Source: Candidatus Aalborgicola defluviihabitans (GTDB lineage: Bacteria; Pseudomonadota; Gammaproteobacteria; Burkholderiales; Burkholderiaceae_C). From it: 64,000 nt of DNA. The translations under genes and the position numbers were made by a program. The DNA lies in the NCBI GenBank assembly GCA_016705575.1, contig JADIXX010000001.1, positions 372,001 to 436,000 of the forward strand, in the 5' to 3' direction. Below are positions 27,311 through 36,338 of this stretch, piece after piece. The first letter of the stretch is position 1. The number at the start of each line of letters is the position of its first letter. The notes under the pieces are model-generated. The model saw nothing but the letters and a program-made list of their open reading frames with translations, ran no database searches and had not been told where the DNA came from.

Positions 27311-27477
27311 TGTTTTTATTCAAAGAAAAGTAGAAACAAGCGATTCAGCATTGGTGCGCGCTTGGTGTCTTCCTTGAGGCGTAGATTGCAAGCACCAAGC
27401 GTAAGAATGTCCCATGACGAGGCTGTGACAAGGCTTGCGTGACGTTGCATGCATCCCTCATGTGAAAAGAAGGCTTT

Positions 27478-27495
27478 TTGTCACAGGCCTGTCAC
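27478..27495 (+). promoter_or_regulatory. Pho box upstream of pstS
   Basis: TTGTCACAGGCCTGTCAC fits the 7-4-7 PhoB direct-repeat layout. It lies about 50 bases before the pstS ATG, the distance seen at ppk. Confidence 0.87.
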
Positions 27496-27546
27496 ATATC
27501 TTTCTTAAAGTTCCCTCATTCCTTAACCAACCGAACGAGGTTTTCC

Positions 27547-28590
27547 ATGCGAATCACTTTTAAATTGCCAGCACTGTCGTTGCTTCTGCTGTCCACTGTG
27601 GTCTTTACCGGTGCAGTCAGTGCGCAGGAAATCACGGGTGCCGGTGCGACATTTCCGGCGCCGATCTACTCCAAGTGGGCTGCTGAGTACCACAAATCAA
27701 CCGGTGTGAAGGTCAACTACCAGTCCATCGGCTCGGGTGGTGGCATCAAGCAGATTGACTCCAAGACGGTGGACTTTGGCGCTTCCGACATGCCGCAAAC
27801 GGACGAAGTCCTCAAATCCAAGGGCCAGATGCAGTTCCCCACCGTCATGGGTGGCGTGGTGCCGGTGATCAACGTCAAGGGCATTGAGCCGGGCCAGCTG
27901 AAATTGACGGGTCAGTTGTTGGGTGACATTTATCTGGGCAAGGTGGCGCGCTGGAACGACCCCGCCATCAAGGCCCTGAACCCCGGCCTGAACCTGCCGG
28001 ACGCGGCTATTGCGCAGGTGCGCCGTGCTGACGGCTCTGGCACGACCTTCATCTTCACGAACTACCTGAGCAAGGTCAACGCCGAGTGGAAGTCCAAAGT
28101 GGGTGAGGGCACGGCGGTGAACTGGCCTGTGGGCGCGGGTGGCAAGGGCAACGAAGGTGTGGCTGCGTTTGTGGCCCGTCTGCCCAATTCCATGGGTTAT
28201 GTGGAATATTCCTACGTCAAGCAGAACAAAATGAACTACGCCCTGGTGCAAAACGCGACGGGTAATTTTGTCAAACCCGAAGACGACAGCTTCAAGGCCG
28301 CTGCCGCCGGTGCTGACTGGGCCAAATCGTTCTACCAAATCCTCACCAACCAGCCTGGCAAGGATGCTTGGCCGATTTCCGGTGCCACCTTCATCCTGAT
28401 GCACACCAAACAGGACAAGCCAGCCAATGCCACCGAAGTGCTGAAGTTCTTCAGCTGGGCTTATCAGCATGGCGACAAGACTGCCGCCGATCTGGACTAT
28501 GTGCCCATGCCAAAGCCCGTGATTGCCGCCATTGAGAAGGCCTGGGGCGACATCAAGGACAACGCCGGCAAGCCAGTGGCATTCAAGTAA
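27547..28590 (+). CDS. pstS: Periplasmic phosphate-binding protein
   Basis: 347 residues. A signal peptide ends at GAVSAQ. The phosphate-binding segments are TGAGATFPAPIYSKW, SIGSGGGIKQI, DFGASDMP and RADGSGTTFIFTNYL. PstS delivers phosphate to the PstCAB transporter. A GAGG ribosome site precedes the ATG. The frame opens upstream within the Pho box, which excludes earlier starts. Confidence 0.97.
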   Translation: MRITFKLPALSLLLLSTVVFTGAVSAQEITGAGATFPAPIYSKWAAEYHKSTGVKVNYQSIGSGGGIKQIDSKTVDFGASDMPQTDEVLKSKGQMQFPTVMGGVVPVINVKGIEPGQLKLTGQLLGDIYLGKVARWNDPAIKALNPGLNLPDAAIAQVRRADGSGTTFIFTNYLSKVNAEWKSKVGEGTAVNWPVGAGGKGNEGVAAFVARLPNSMGYVEYSYVKQNKMNYALVQNATGNFVKPEDDSFKAAAAGADWAKSFYQILTNQPGKDAWPISGATFILMHTKQDKPANATEVLKFFSWAYQHGDKTAADLDYVPMPKPVIAAIEKAWGDIKDNAGKPVAFK

Positions 28591-28596
28591 GGTTTG

Positions 28597-29661
28597 ATGA
28601 TTCGTATGGGTTTGCCTGGGAACGCAATCATGTCCACTACACTGGTGCACGAGGACCTAGGGTCCAGCTCTCCCGCAACCCAGCCGGTGCGTGCCATGAC
28701 CCAACCGCTAACTGTCAAAAGACCTCGATCCGGCCCGTTGGCTGACTTGCTATTTGCCTGGCTGGCCAAAGGCGCTGCGCTGGTAACCCTGGGCATGTTG
28801 CTGGCCATCCTGACCTCGCTGACGGTCGGCGCCTGGCCTGCCATCAGCAAGTACGGGCTGGGCTTTTTGACCAGCACCACCTGGGACCCCGTCAAGGAGG
28901 AGTTTGGCGGGTTGGTCATGATTTACGGCACGCTGGCCACTTCGTTCATTGCACTCTTGATTGCGGTGCCAGTCAGTTTTGGCATTGCCCTGTTTTTGAC
29001 CGAGCTATCGCCCACCTGGCTCAAGCGGCCGTTGGGCACGGCCATTGAGTTGTTGGCCGCCGTGCCCTCGATTGTTTACGGCATGTGGGGTCTGCTGGTT
29101 TTTGGTCCGGTGCTGGCCACCTATGTGCAACAGCCCTTGCAGGCCGCATTTACCGGCGTGCCCTACCTGGGCGCCTTTGTGTCCGGCCCACCCGTGGGTA
29201 TCGGCATCTTTTCGGCGGGAGTCATCCTGGCCATCATGATCATCCCCTTCATTGCTGCGGTGATGCGCGATGTGTTCGAGGTGACTCCGGCGCTGCTCAA
29301 GGAATCGGCCTACGGGCTGGGCGCCACCACCTGGGAAGTGGTTTCCAAAGTGGTACTGCCCTACACCAAGACCGGCGTCATTGGCGGCATCATGCTGGGC
29401 CTGGGGCGCGCCATTGGCGAAACCATGGCTGTAACCTTTGTGATTGGCAACTTCAACCAGCTCGATTCCCTGAGTTTGTTCCAGGCTGCCAACAGCATTA
29501 CGTCTGCACTGGCCAATGAGTTTGCAGAAGCGGGTGAAGGCTTGCACCAGGCATCCCTGATGTACCTGGGGCTGGTACTGTTCTTCATTACGTTTGTGAT
29601 TCTGTCGCTCTCCAAAATACTGCTGTTGCAACTGCGCAAGAACGAAGGAGCCAAGACATGA
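28597..29661 (+). CDS. pstC: Phosphate ABC transporter permease PstC
   Basis: About 354 residues with six hydrophobic segments and the permease EAA-like loop (LKESAYGLGATTWEVVSKVVLPYTKTGVIGGIMLGLGRAIGETMAV). The N-terminus is a soluble extension of about 40 residues. The ATG at 28597 is behind a TAAGG site; the ATG at 28630 is an alternative. Confidence 0.95.
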   Translation: MIRMGLPGNAIMSTTLVHEDLGSSSPATQPVRAMTQPLTVKRPRSGPLADLLFAWLAKGAALVTLGMLLAILTSLTVGAWPAISKYGLGFLTSTTWDPVKEEFGGLVMIYGTLATSFIALLIAVPVSFGIALFLTELSPTWLKRPLGTAIELLAAVPSIVYGMWGLLVFGPVLATYVQQPLQAAFTGVPYLGAFVSGPPVGIGIFSAGVILAIMIIPFIAAVMRDVFEVTPALLKESAYGLGATTWEVVSKVVLPYTKTGVIGGIMLGLGRAIGETMAVTFVIGNFNQLDSLSLFQAANSITSALANEFAEAGEGLHQASLMYLGLVLFFITFVILSLSKILLLQLRKNEGAKT

Positions 29662-30551
29662 GCGCCGTCCGAGCGCCCGAAGGCACACCCATGTATACCG
29701 CCGCACACCAACTCCGTCGGGCCAAGTTCTCTCGCCGCAAACGGGTCAACCAGATCGCCACCGTCTTGGCACTTTCGGCCATGGCCTTTGGCTTGTTCTG
29801 GTTGTTCTGGATTTTGTGGGAAACCATCCGTCTGGGGATCGGTGGCTTGAACCTTGCAGCCTTTACGCAGATGACGCCGCCGCCCAACGACGAGGGCGGC
29901 TTGGCCAATGCCATTTATGGGTCATTTGTGATGGTGGCCCTGGCCACATTGGTGGGAACGCCGGTGGGTGTGATGGCTGGCATCTACCTGGCCGAATTCG
30001 ATTCGCGCAGCTGGCTGGCCTCCAGTACGCGCTTTGTCAACGACATCTTGTTGTCGGCGCCAAGCATCGTGATTGGGCTGTTCGTCTACGCCGTGGTGGT
30101 GTCACGCTTCAAATCCTTCTCGGGTTACGCCGGCGTGGTGGCACTGTCCCTGCTGGTGATTCCGGTGGTGGTCCGTACCACCGAGAACATGCTGCAACTG
30201 GTGCCCGCTGGCCTGCGTGAGGCGGCCTACGCGCTGGGGGCACCCAAGTGGAAGGTGATTTTGAGCATCACCCTCAAAGCAGCACGGGCTGGTGTCCTTA
30301 CCGGTGTGTTGCTGGCCGTGGCCCGTATCGCCGGTGAGACGGCGCCATTGCTGTTTACTGCCCTGAATAACCAGTTCTGGACCTCATCTTTGAGCGAACC
30401 CATGGCCAGCTTGCCGGTAACCATCTTCAAGTTCGCCATGAGCCCCTACGAGAACTGGCAAAAGCTGGCTTGGGCGGGTGTCTTCATCATCACAATGGCC
30501 GTCCTGGGTCTGAATATTCTTGCGCGGGTTCTGACCCGCAGCAAGTTGTGA
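29658..30551 (+). CDS. pstA: Phosphate ABC transporter permease PstA
   Basis: 297 residues with six hydrophobic segments and the EAA loop (LREAAYALGAPKWKVILSITLKAARAGVLTGVLLAVARIAGETAPLLF). Its ATG overlaps the pstC stop (ATGA), showing coupled translation of the two permease subunits. Confidence 0.95.
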   Translation: MSAVRAPEGTPMYTAAHQLRRAKFSRRKRVNQIATVLALSAMAFGLFWLFWILWETIRLGIGGLNLAAFTQMTPPPNDEGGLANAIYGSFVMVALATLVGTPVGVMAGIYLAEFDSRSWLASSTRFVNDILLSAPSIVIGLFVYAVVVSRFKSFSGYAGVVALSLLVIPVVVRTTENMLQLVPAGLREAAYALGAPKWKVILSITLKAARAGVLTGVLLAVARIAGETAPLLFTALNNQFWTSSLSEPMASLPVTIFKFAMSPYENWQKLAWAGVFIITMAVLGLNILARVLTRSKL

Positions 30552-30585
30552 ACGCGGCTGCAACCACTGTCCTGAATTGAAACCC

Positions 30586-31365
30586 ATGTTGAAAAATACC
30601 ACTGCACCTGCTGCGACCAAGATAGCGGTCCGGGATCTGAATTTCTATTACGGAAAATTCCACGCGCTCAAAGGCATTAACCTGGATATTCCCGAGAACA
30701 AGGTAACGGCCTTCATCGGCCCCTCGGGTTGCGGAAAATCCACCCTGTTGCGGGTGTTCAACCGCATGTTCGAGTTGTACCCCGAGCAGCGTGCCGAAGG
30801 CCAGATCATGCTGGACGGCGAGAACCTGCTCACCAGCAAGGAAGATGTGGCGCTGCTGCGTGCCAAGGTTGGTATGGTGTTCCAAAAGCCAACGCCATTT
30901 CCCATGTCCATCTTTGACAACATTGCGTTTGGCGTGAAGTTGTTTGAATCGCTCAATACCAGCGATATGGAAGAGCGCGTGGAGTGGGCTCTGCGCAAGT
31001 CGGCCTTGTGGAACGAGGTCAAAGACAAGTTGCACCAAAGCGGCTCCAGCTTGTCGGGTGGACAGCAGCAACGCCTGTGCATTGCGCGCGGCATTGCCAT
31101 CAAGCCCGAGGTATTGCTGCTGGACGAACCATGTTCGGCCCTGGACCCGATATCCACCGCCAAAGTGGAAGAGCTTATTGTTGAATTGAAAAACGATTAC
31201 ACGGTGGTCATCGTGACCCACAATATGCAACAAGCCGCCCGCTGCAGTGACTACACCGCCTACATGTACCTGGGTGACTTGGTGGAGTTCGGCGCCACCG
31301 AGCAGATGTTCTTCAAACCCACCCGCAAGGAAACCGAAGACTACATTACCGGCCGTTTCGGCTGA
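30586..31365 (+). CDS. pstB: Phosphate ABC transporter ATP-binding protein
   Basis: About 259 residues. Walker A GPSGCGKST, the Q-loop (VGMVFQKPTPFPMS), the signature LSGGQQQRLCIARGIA, Walker B VLLLDEPCSALDP and the H-loop VTHNMQQA are all intact. The ATG at 30586 was chosen over the TTG at 30577. Confidence 0.97.
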   Translation: MLKNTTAPAATKIAVRDLNFYYGKFHALKGINLDIPENKVTAFIGPSGCGKSTLLRVFNRMFELYPEQRAEGQIMLDGENLLTSKEDVALLRAKVGMVFQKPTPFPMSIFDNIAFGVKLFESLNTSDMEERVEWALRKSALWNEVKDKLHQSGSSLSGGQQQRLCIARGIAIKPEVLLLDEPCSALDPISTAKVEELIVELKNDYTVVIVTHNMQQAARCSDYTAYMYLGDLVEFGATEQMFFKPTRKETEDYITGRFG

Positions 31366-31401
31366 GCCCCATCGCGGTGAATCCAAACCGGAAAGCAACC
31401 T

Positions 31402-32103
31402 ATGCCAGACAAACATTTATCTACACAATTCGATAGCGAACTCACATCCGTCTCCTCTCAGGTTATGGAGCTGGGCGGTTTGGTGGAATCGCAAATTCGC
31501 CGGGCCATCTATGCGCTGTCGCAGTTCAGCGTCGAGGTTGCCAACGAGGTGACTGCCAACGAGGCACGGGTGAACGCCATGGAAGTGGCGATTGACCGTG
31601 ATCTCTCAAGCATCATCGCCCGGCGCCAGCCAACGGCACGCGACCTTCGATTGCTGATTGCCATCTCCAAGACCACCGCCAACCTGGAGCGTGTTGGCGA
31701 CGAAGCCGAGAAGATTGCCCGTATGGTGCGCTCCATCATCCAAAGTGGCTCGCCGCGTGCATTGCCTTCGCTGGAACTCCGGGTGGCGGCTGATCTGGCA
31801 TCGGGCCTGCTGAACAAGGCACTGGACGCCTTTGCCCGGTTGGATGTGGCCGCTGCGGTGACCATCCTCAAGGAAGACGACCTGATCGATGCGGAGTTTG
31901 ATGGCTTTGTGCGCAAGCTCATCACCTACATGATGGAAGATCCGCGCATGATTTCGCCCAGCCTGGATTTGTTGTTTCTGGCCAAGGCGATAGAGCGCAT
32001 TGGCGACCATGCCAAAAATATTGCCGAATTCATCATCTACGTGGTCAAGGGTGAGGACGTGCGCCACTCCACCATGGAAAAGATCGAGTCAGTGATTAAA
32101 TGA
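31402..32103 (+). CDS. phoU: Phosphate signalling regulator PhoU
   Basis: 233 residues of two three-helix PhoU repeats. The metal-binding E/DxxxD patterns are visible (TTANLERVGDEAEKIARM and KAIERIGDHAKNIAEFIIYV). PhoU links the Pst transporter to PhoR and keeps the kinase off when phosphate is plentiful. Confidence 0.96.
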   Translation: MPDKHLSTQFDSELTSVSSQVMELGGLVESQIRRAIYALSQFSVEVANEVTANEARVNAMEVAIDRDLSSIIARRQPTARDLRLLIAISKTTANLERVGDEAEKIARMVRSIIQSGSPRALPSLELRVAADLASGLLNKALDAFARLDVAAAVTILKEDDLIDAEFDGFVRKLITYMMEDPRMISPSLDLLFLAKAIERIGDHAKNIAEFIIYVVKGEDVRHSTMEKIESVIK

Positions 32104-32795
32104 AAACGATGCCCTCAGTGCTCATCGTGGAGGATGAGTCTGCCATTGCCGAGCTTATCGCCGTGAATTTGCGGCACAACGGCTTTCGCCCCATCTGGGC
32201 CGTGGACGGTGCTAGTGCCCAGCGAGACATTGATTCCAGTTTGCCCGACCTGATTTTGCTCGATTGGATGCTGCCCGGCGAAAGTGGACTGGTACTGACC
32301 AGGCGCTGGCGTAGCAATCCGAAAACACAAACTGTGCCCATCATCATGCTGACTGCGCGGGGCGACGAGGTAGACCGTGTGGCAGGGCTGGACGCGGGGG
32401 CGGATGACTATATTGCCAAACCGTTCTCCACCAAAGAGTTGCTGGCGCGTGTGCGTGCCGTGTTGCGCAGGCGTACTCCTGAGCAGGCCGGTGAAGCATT
32501 GTCCCTTGGCCCGCTGTTGCTGGACCCTTCCACCCACCGCGTGTCGTTTGACAAACGTCCACTAAAGCTTGGTCCCACAGAATTCAAGCTTTTGCACTAC
32601 CTCATGGGGCACGCCGAGCGCGTACACAGCCGCGCCCAGTTGCTTGACAAGGTGTGGGGCGACCATGTGTACATCGAAGAGCGAACCGTGGATGTGCATG
32701 TCAAACGCCTGCGGGAGGCGCTGGCCGAGGCAGGCCCCATGGTCGAGACGGTGCGGGGTGCGGGCTACCGCATGACGGCGTCACTTCCTTCATGA
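32100..32795 (+). CDS. phoB: Phosphate regulon response regulator
   Basis: 231 residues: a receiver domain with phosphoacceptor D55 (LILLDWMLPG), the acidic pair EDE near residue 11 and the lysine in YIAKPFS, then an OmpR-type winged helix (RAQLLDKVWGDHVYIEERTVDVHVKRLREAL). Its ATG overlaps the phoU stop. It is the expected protein for the three Pho boxes in this window. Confidence 0.97.
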   Translation: MKTMPSVLIVEDESAIAELIAVNLRHNGFRPIWAVDGASAQRDIDSSLPDLILLDWMLPGESGLVLTRRWRSNPKTQTVPIIMLTARGDEVDRVAGLDAGADDYIAKPFSTKELLARVRAVLRRRTPEQAGEALSLGPLLLDPSTHRVSFDKRPLKLGPTEFKLLHYLMGHAERVHSRAQLLDKVWGDHVYIEERTVDVHVKRLREALAEAGPMVETVRGAGYRMTASLPS

Positions 32796-34126
32796 TTTGG
32801 CGGCTGCTCTCCCTGTTGCTGTGTCAGGCCTTTGCTGCGGGCTTGGGTTGGTACTTGGCTCCGACTCCATGGGGATTGCCGATTGCACTTGCCAGTGCGC
32901 TGGTAGGTAGTTGCCTCTGGCTTGTGCTGGACACCACACGCGGCCTGCGTATGCTGGCGTGGTTGCGCGGCGGAGCACAGGGTGACACTGCCATTGGTAA
33001 CGGCCTGTGGGGCGAAGCCTATGACCGGGTGCGGCGCATTTTGCGCGCCACCAACAAGCGCACACAGGAAAGCGACAAACGCCTGACGGATTTTTTGGCA
33101 GCACTGCAAGCATCACCCAATGGGGTGGTGCTGCTGGATGCCGACGTTCGTATCGAGTGGTTCAACCAGACAGCCGCGTTGCATTTTGGATTTGATGCGC
33201 AGCGGGACTTGTTGCAACATCTTGGCAATTTGGTGCGAGACCCGGGCTTTGCTGCGTATTTGGCCGAGCACAATTTTGACCACGACATCACCATGCCGGG
33301 CAAGGAGAGCCGGGACGCCAAGCCGGTCAAGCTGTCAGTGCATTTGCACCCGTATGGTGGGGGTCGCATGCTGCTGCTGTCCCGAGACATCACGGCGGTT
33401 GAGCAGGCTGAAGCCATGCGGCGCGACTTTGTGGCCAATGTGTCGCACGAAATCCGTACGCCGCTTACGGTGCTTGCAGGCTTTGTGGAAACCCTGCAAA
33501 CTTTACCGCTGGATGATGAAGAGCGTCAACGCTATCTGGGTCTGATGGAACAGCAGGCCCAGCGTATGCAGACCCTGGTGAACGATTTGCTAACCCTGTC
33601 CCGTTTGGAGGGTAGCCCACCGCCACCCAACAACGAGTGGGTTTCGGTGGATATGCTGATGCAGCATTGTGAGCAGGAAGCGCGCGACCTTTCACGCCTG
33701 CTGTGGACAGAAACACATGACTTGCGTTTTGACCGAACGCCAGGTTGCGAGATTGCTGGCTCTGCCGCAGAGTTGCACAGTGCTATGTCCAATCTTATTG
33801 GCAATGCCATTCGCTACACGCCGGCGCAAAAGCGTATCGAGGTTTGTTTTTACATGTCGCCCGAAGGTGGAGCTGTGTTTTATGTTCACGACCAAGGCCC
33901 GGGCATTGCCCAGGAGCATTTGCCGCGCCTGTCCGAACGCTTTTACCGGGTGGACCGCAGCCGTTCACGCGATACCGGTGGCACGGGCCTCGGGCTGGCG
34001 ATCGTCAAGCACGTGGCACAGCGCCATGGCGGCGAACTGCATATTGAAAGCACGCCGGGTAAGGGGTCCACATTTTCCATCACCTTTGCCGCGTCGCGTA
34101 TCCGGTGCGAAACTACTGGCGCTTGA
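32792..34126 (+). CDS. phoR: Phosphate regulon sensor histidine kinase
   Basis: 444 residues: two N-terminal transmembrane helices, a PAS domain (ALQASPNGVVLLDADVRIEWFN), the HisKA box VSHEIRTPLTVLAGF, and the HATPase N, G1 and G2 boxes (NLIGNAIRYT, VHDQGPGI, GTGLGLAIVKH). No large periplasmic domain, as usual for PhoR. The ATG overlaps the phoB stop (ATGA). The last 14 bases overlap the convergent membrane-protein gene. Confidence 0.96.
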   Translation: MIWRLLSLLLCQAFAAGLGWYLAPTPWGLPIALASALVGSCLWLVLDTTRGLRMLAWLRGGAQGDTAIGNGLWGEAYDRVRRILRATNKRTQESDKRLTDFLAALQASPNGVVLLDADVRIEWFNQTAALHFGFDAQRDLLQHLGNLVRDPGFAAYLAEHNFDHDITMPGKESRDAKPVKLSVHLHPYGGGRMLLLSRDITAVEQAEAMRRDFVANVSHEIRTPLTVLAGFVETLQTLPLDDEERQRYLGLMEQQAQRMQTLVNDLLTLSRLEGSPPPPNNEWVSVDMLMQHCEQEARDLSRLLWTETHDLRFDRTPGCEIAGSAAELHSAMSNLIGNAIRYTPAQKRIEVCFYMSPEGGAVFYVHDQGPGIAQEHLPRLSERFYRVDRSRSRDTGGTGLGLAIVKHVAQRHGGELHIESTPGKGSTFSITFAASRIRCETTGA

Positions 34127-35816
34127 ACAGCAGAACCGATTCGCCGGTACTGGCCGGGTGGCGCACAATTGCCTGCAGCTGCCATGCGCTTAGATCGATA
34201 CCTAAGGGAGCCGAAAGATCAGCAAGGGGCTCAACCAACAGCCAGGGGCAGCTTGGGCTGGGTTGCATGGCTTTGAGCTGCAGCTTGCCATAGAACTGGA
34301 AGGCGGCGATTTGTCCTTGCCCCAGCCCCAGCGTTTCGACGCAGCCGGACTCATCGAGTTGGTCTTTGGTCTGCTGCACCAGCGCGTTATAACTCTGCGC
34401 GTAGTTCAGTAAGGGCATCCACAGGGTCATCAGCAGCAGCCAGCTCAGGGCTGCCCCGCCGGCCGGTAGCACCAGACTTTTCCAAATGGCGGCGCGGTGG
34501 CGGCCCACCCGCCATTTCACCAGCCAGCCCCAGGCCAGTGTTGCCGCCAGGGCTATACACAGGGCTAGAAACGAAAATTGCGCCTCAAACCCTGGGGCGA
34601 GGCGTGCCACGTTGGCAGCGGGTTGTGCAGGTACACCGGTTTGCATGGCAATCCAGACAACCCAGATGATGAAAGCGCAGCCTGAAAAAAACAGCAGGGT
34701 AAACCAGTCAATCAGCGCGGCAACCTGGCGCTTGAGCGTGGGTAGGGCAAAGGCCGCCAGGGTGGACAGAGCTGGCAATGCTAGCAGCAGGGTGCGGTCG
34801 GACGATGGGGAAACCAGCGTGGCCCCGGTGCACATCAGGGCAAACCAGGCCGGCAAAGCAATGTGGCGGCTGATACGGCGGTTGAACAACTGGCGGCGCC
34901 AGCGCCACAGCGTCCACAAAGCCAGCGGCCAGGCCGGCCAGGTAAACCACACAAGCAATTGCACAAAGCCATTCCATTCGGACCAGGTTGCCTCTGGCCA
35001 TTCCACTTTCCAACGCAGCAGGCCAAGCGACAGAGCAAGAACGGTGGTGCCCAAGCTGAGCAGCGCGATGGCGATCGCTTCCTGAACAATATGGCTTTTG
35101 CGGGTCGTGTCGCTGCCAACAGATTCCCGGTCCGCAAAGTGCAACACGGCACTACCCAACCCAAACAACAGGGCCAGGGTGGGTGCACCTGACAGGGTTA
35201 GGCCGATCAAACCGATTGCAGCCGCCCAGGCAGGACCATGGCGGCGGTATGGTAGGGCAGCCATGGCATAAAAGAACAGCGACGAGAAGCCAAGCTGGGC
35301 CAGTGCGGGCGTTGCCTCGTGCGACAACTGGGCCAAGCCCAGACTGGCGATGAAGGCCAGCAGGCCGCCGTCTGCCATGGCGCGGGCATAGTCAGCCGGT
35401 TGTGCCTCGCCGCCAAACGCAAAGGCCACAGGCTGGGCCAGTGGGTTGCGTGCCAGGTAATAGGTGCCGTACCAGGTGGCCGTCATGGCCAATACCAGCA
35501 GCAGACCAAAAGGAATGCGGACCATGAAGTCTGCGCTGGCCCAGTTTGGTGCCAGTTGCATGGCCCAGGCGCCCAGCCAGTAGGGTAGTACCGCTGGGTT
35601 GTCTGTGGGGGTGCCCATCAGGGTGGGGAGCAGCCAGTTGGAGCTGCCCTGCACCAGTTCGGCCATGAAGCCCAGCGCAGCCATGTCGGCGCTGCGCCAG
35701 GCATCGCGGCCGATGAAGCCGGGTAGCACGTAGGCACAGCACAGCATCAGCAGGGCCAGACGCGGAAGGCGCCGGGCTCCGGCTTGGGTGACGATGGCAG
35801 GGGTTGGCAGGTTCAC
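34113..35816 (-). CDS. Polytopic membrane protein, ArnT-like glycosyltransferase (GT83-like)
   Basis: About 567 residues with more than ten hydrophobic segments. The first loop (GRDAWRSADMAALGF, then SSNWLLPTLMGTP and NPAVLPYWLGAW) matches the arrangement of ArnT/dolichyl-phosphate-mannose transferases, which use lipid-linked sugars. The acceptor is unknown. The open frame extends far upstream across the rpmE2 terminator, so the start must be later. I chose the GTG at 35816; the ATG at 35747 is possible but would cut into the first helix. Confidence 0.78.
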   Translation of the reverse strand: MNLPTPAIVTQAGARRLPRLALLMLCCAYVLPGFIGRDAWRSADMAALGFMAELVQGSSNWLLPTLMGTPTDNPAVLPYWLGAWAMQLAPNWASADFMVRIPFGLLLVLAMTATWYGTYYLARNPLAQPVAFAFGGEAQPADYARAMADGGLLAFIASLGLAQLSHEATPALAQLGFSSLFFYAMAALPYRRHGPAWAAAIGLIGLTLSGAPTLALLFGLGSAVLHFADRESVGSDTTRKSHIVQEAIAIALLSLGTTVLALSLGLLRWKVEWPEATWSEWNGFVQLLVWFTWPAWPLALWTLWRWRRQLFNRRISRHIALPAWFALMCTGATLVSPSSDRTLLLALPALSTLAAFALPTLKRQVAALIDWFTLLFFSGCAFIIWVVWIAMQTGVPAQPAANVARLAPGFEAQFSFLALCIALAATLAWGWLVKWRVGRHRAAIWKSLVLPAGGAALSWLLLMTLWMPLLNYAQSYNALVQQTKDQLDESGCVETLGLGQGQIAAFQFYGKLQLKAMQPSPSCPWLLVEPLADLSAPLGIDLSAWQLQAIVRHPASTGESVLLFKRQ

Positions 35817-35836
35817 AGTGGGAATGCTGGCGGTGC

Positions 35837-35873
35837 AAAAAAAAAGCAGCGCGGAAATCCGGGCTGCTTTTCG
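35837..35873 (-). terminator. Rho-independent terminator of rpmE2
   Basis: On the minus strand AGCAGCCCGG pairs with CCGCGCTGCT (one mismatch, ATTT loop), followed by a run of nine T. It starts about 30 bases after the rpmE2 stop. Confidence 0.87.
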
Positions 35874-35904
35874 GTGACGGTTCAGGCCAAAACCTGAATC
35901 CGGT

Positions 35905-36180
35905 TTATTCGGCTGCGGCAGGTGCTGCGGCCTTGGTCTTTCCGAAGCGGTTGCGGAAGCGCTCCACGCGGCCACCCATGTTATCCACGGATTTTTGTGT
36001 GCCGGTGTAGAAAGGGTGCGATTCGCTGGTGGTGTCGAGCTTGAAGAGGGGCAACTTGCGGCCATCTTCCATGTCGATCATTTCTTTGGTGTTTGCGCAC
36101 GAACGGGTCACGAACTTGAAGCCGTTGGACATGTCCTGGAAGCAAATCTCGCGGTAATTGGGGTGAATGCCTTCTTTCAT
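35905..36180 (-). CDS. rpmE2: 50S ribosomal protein L31 type B
   Basis: 91 residues starting MKEGIHPNYREICFQD. The sequence lacks the zinc CxxC pairs of type A L31 and has the longer type B C-terminus (GKTKAAAPAAAE). Type B is the zinc-independent paralog, often induced when zinc is scarce. It stands alone between rho and the GT83-like gene. Confidence 0.96.
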   Translation of the reverse strand: MKEGIHPNYREICFQDMSNGFKFVTRSCANTKEMIDMEDGRKLPLFKLDTTSESHPFYTGTQKSVDNMGGRVERFRNRFGKTKAAAPAAAE

Positions 36181-36338
36181 ACTGTCTCCTTCAGATGCGA
36201 GAGCCGCGCCAGCCTATCTGGCGTACTTGTCGCTAAAGCCTTCTATTATAACTCAACCGTAGCGCTGGGCCGCCCCATGCAAGGTTGCGTCCCCCTTGGG
36301 GGGCAGCGACCCGCGCAGCGGTGGAGCGTGGGGGCTAA

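Noticed and set aside
27424..27445. Possible second Pho box (CTGTGAC...GCGTGAC) before pstS
   Set aside because: The second half matches poorly; the box at 27478 explains regulation better.
36250..36335. GC-rich CCCCCTTGGGGGG palindrome between rpmE2 and rho
   Set aside because: Could be the rho terminator, but there is no T run and similar C/G blocks occur after rho too; not called as a defined feature.
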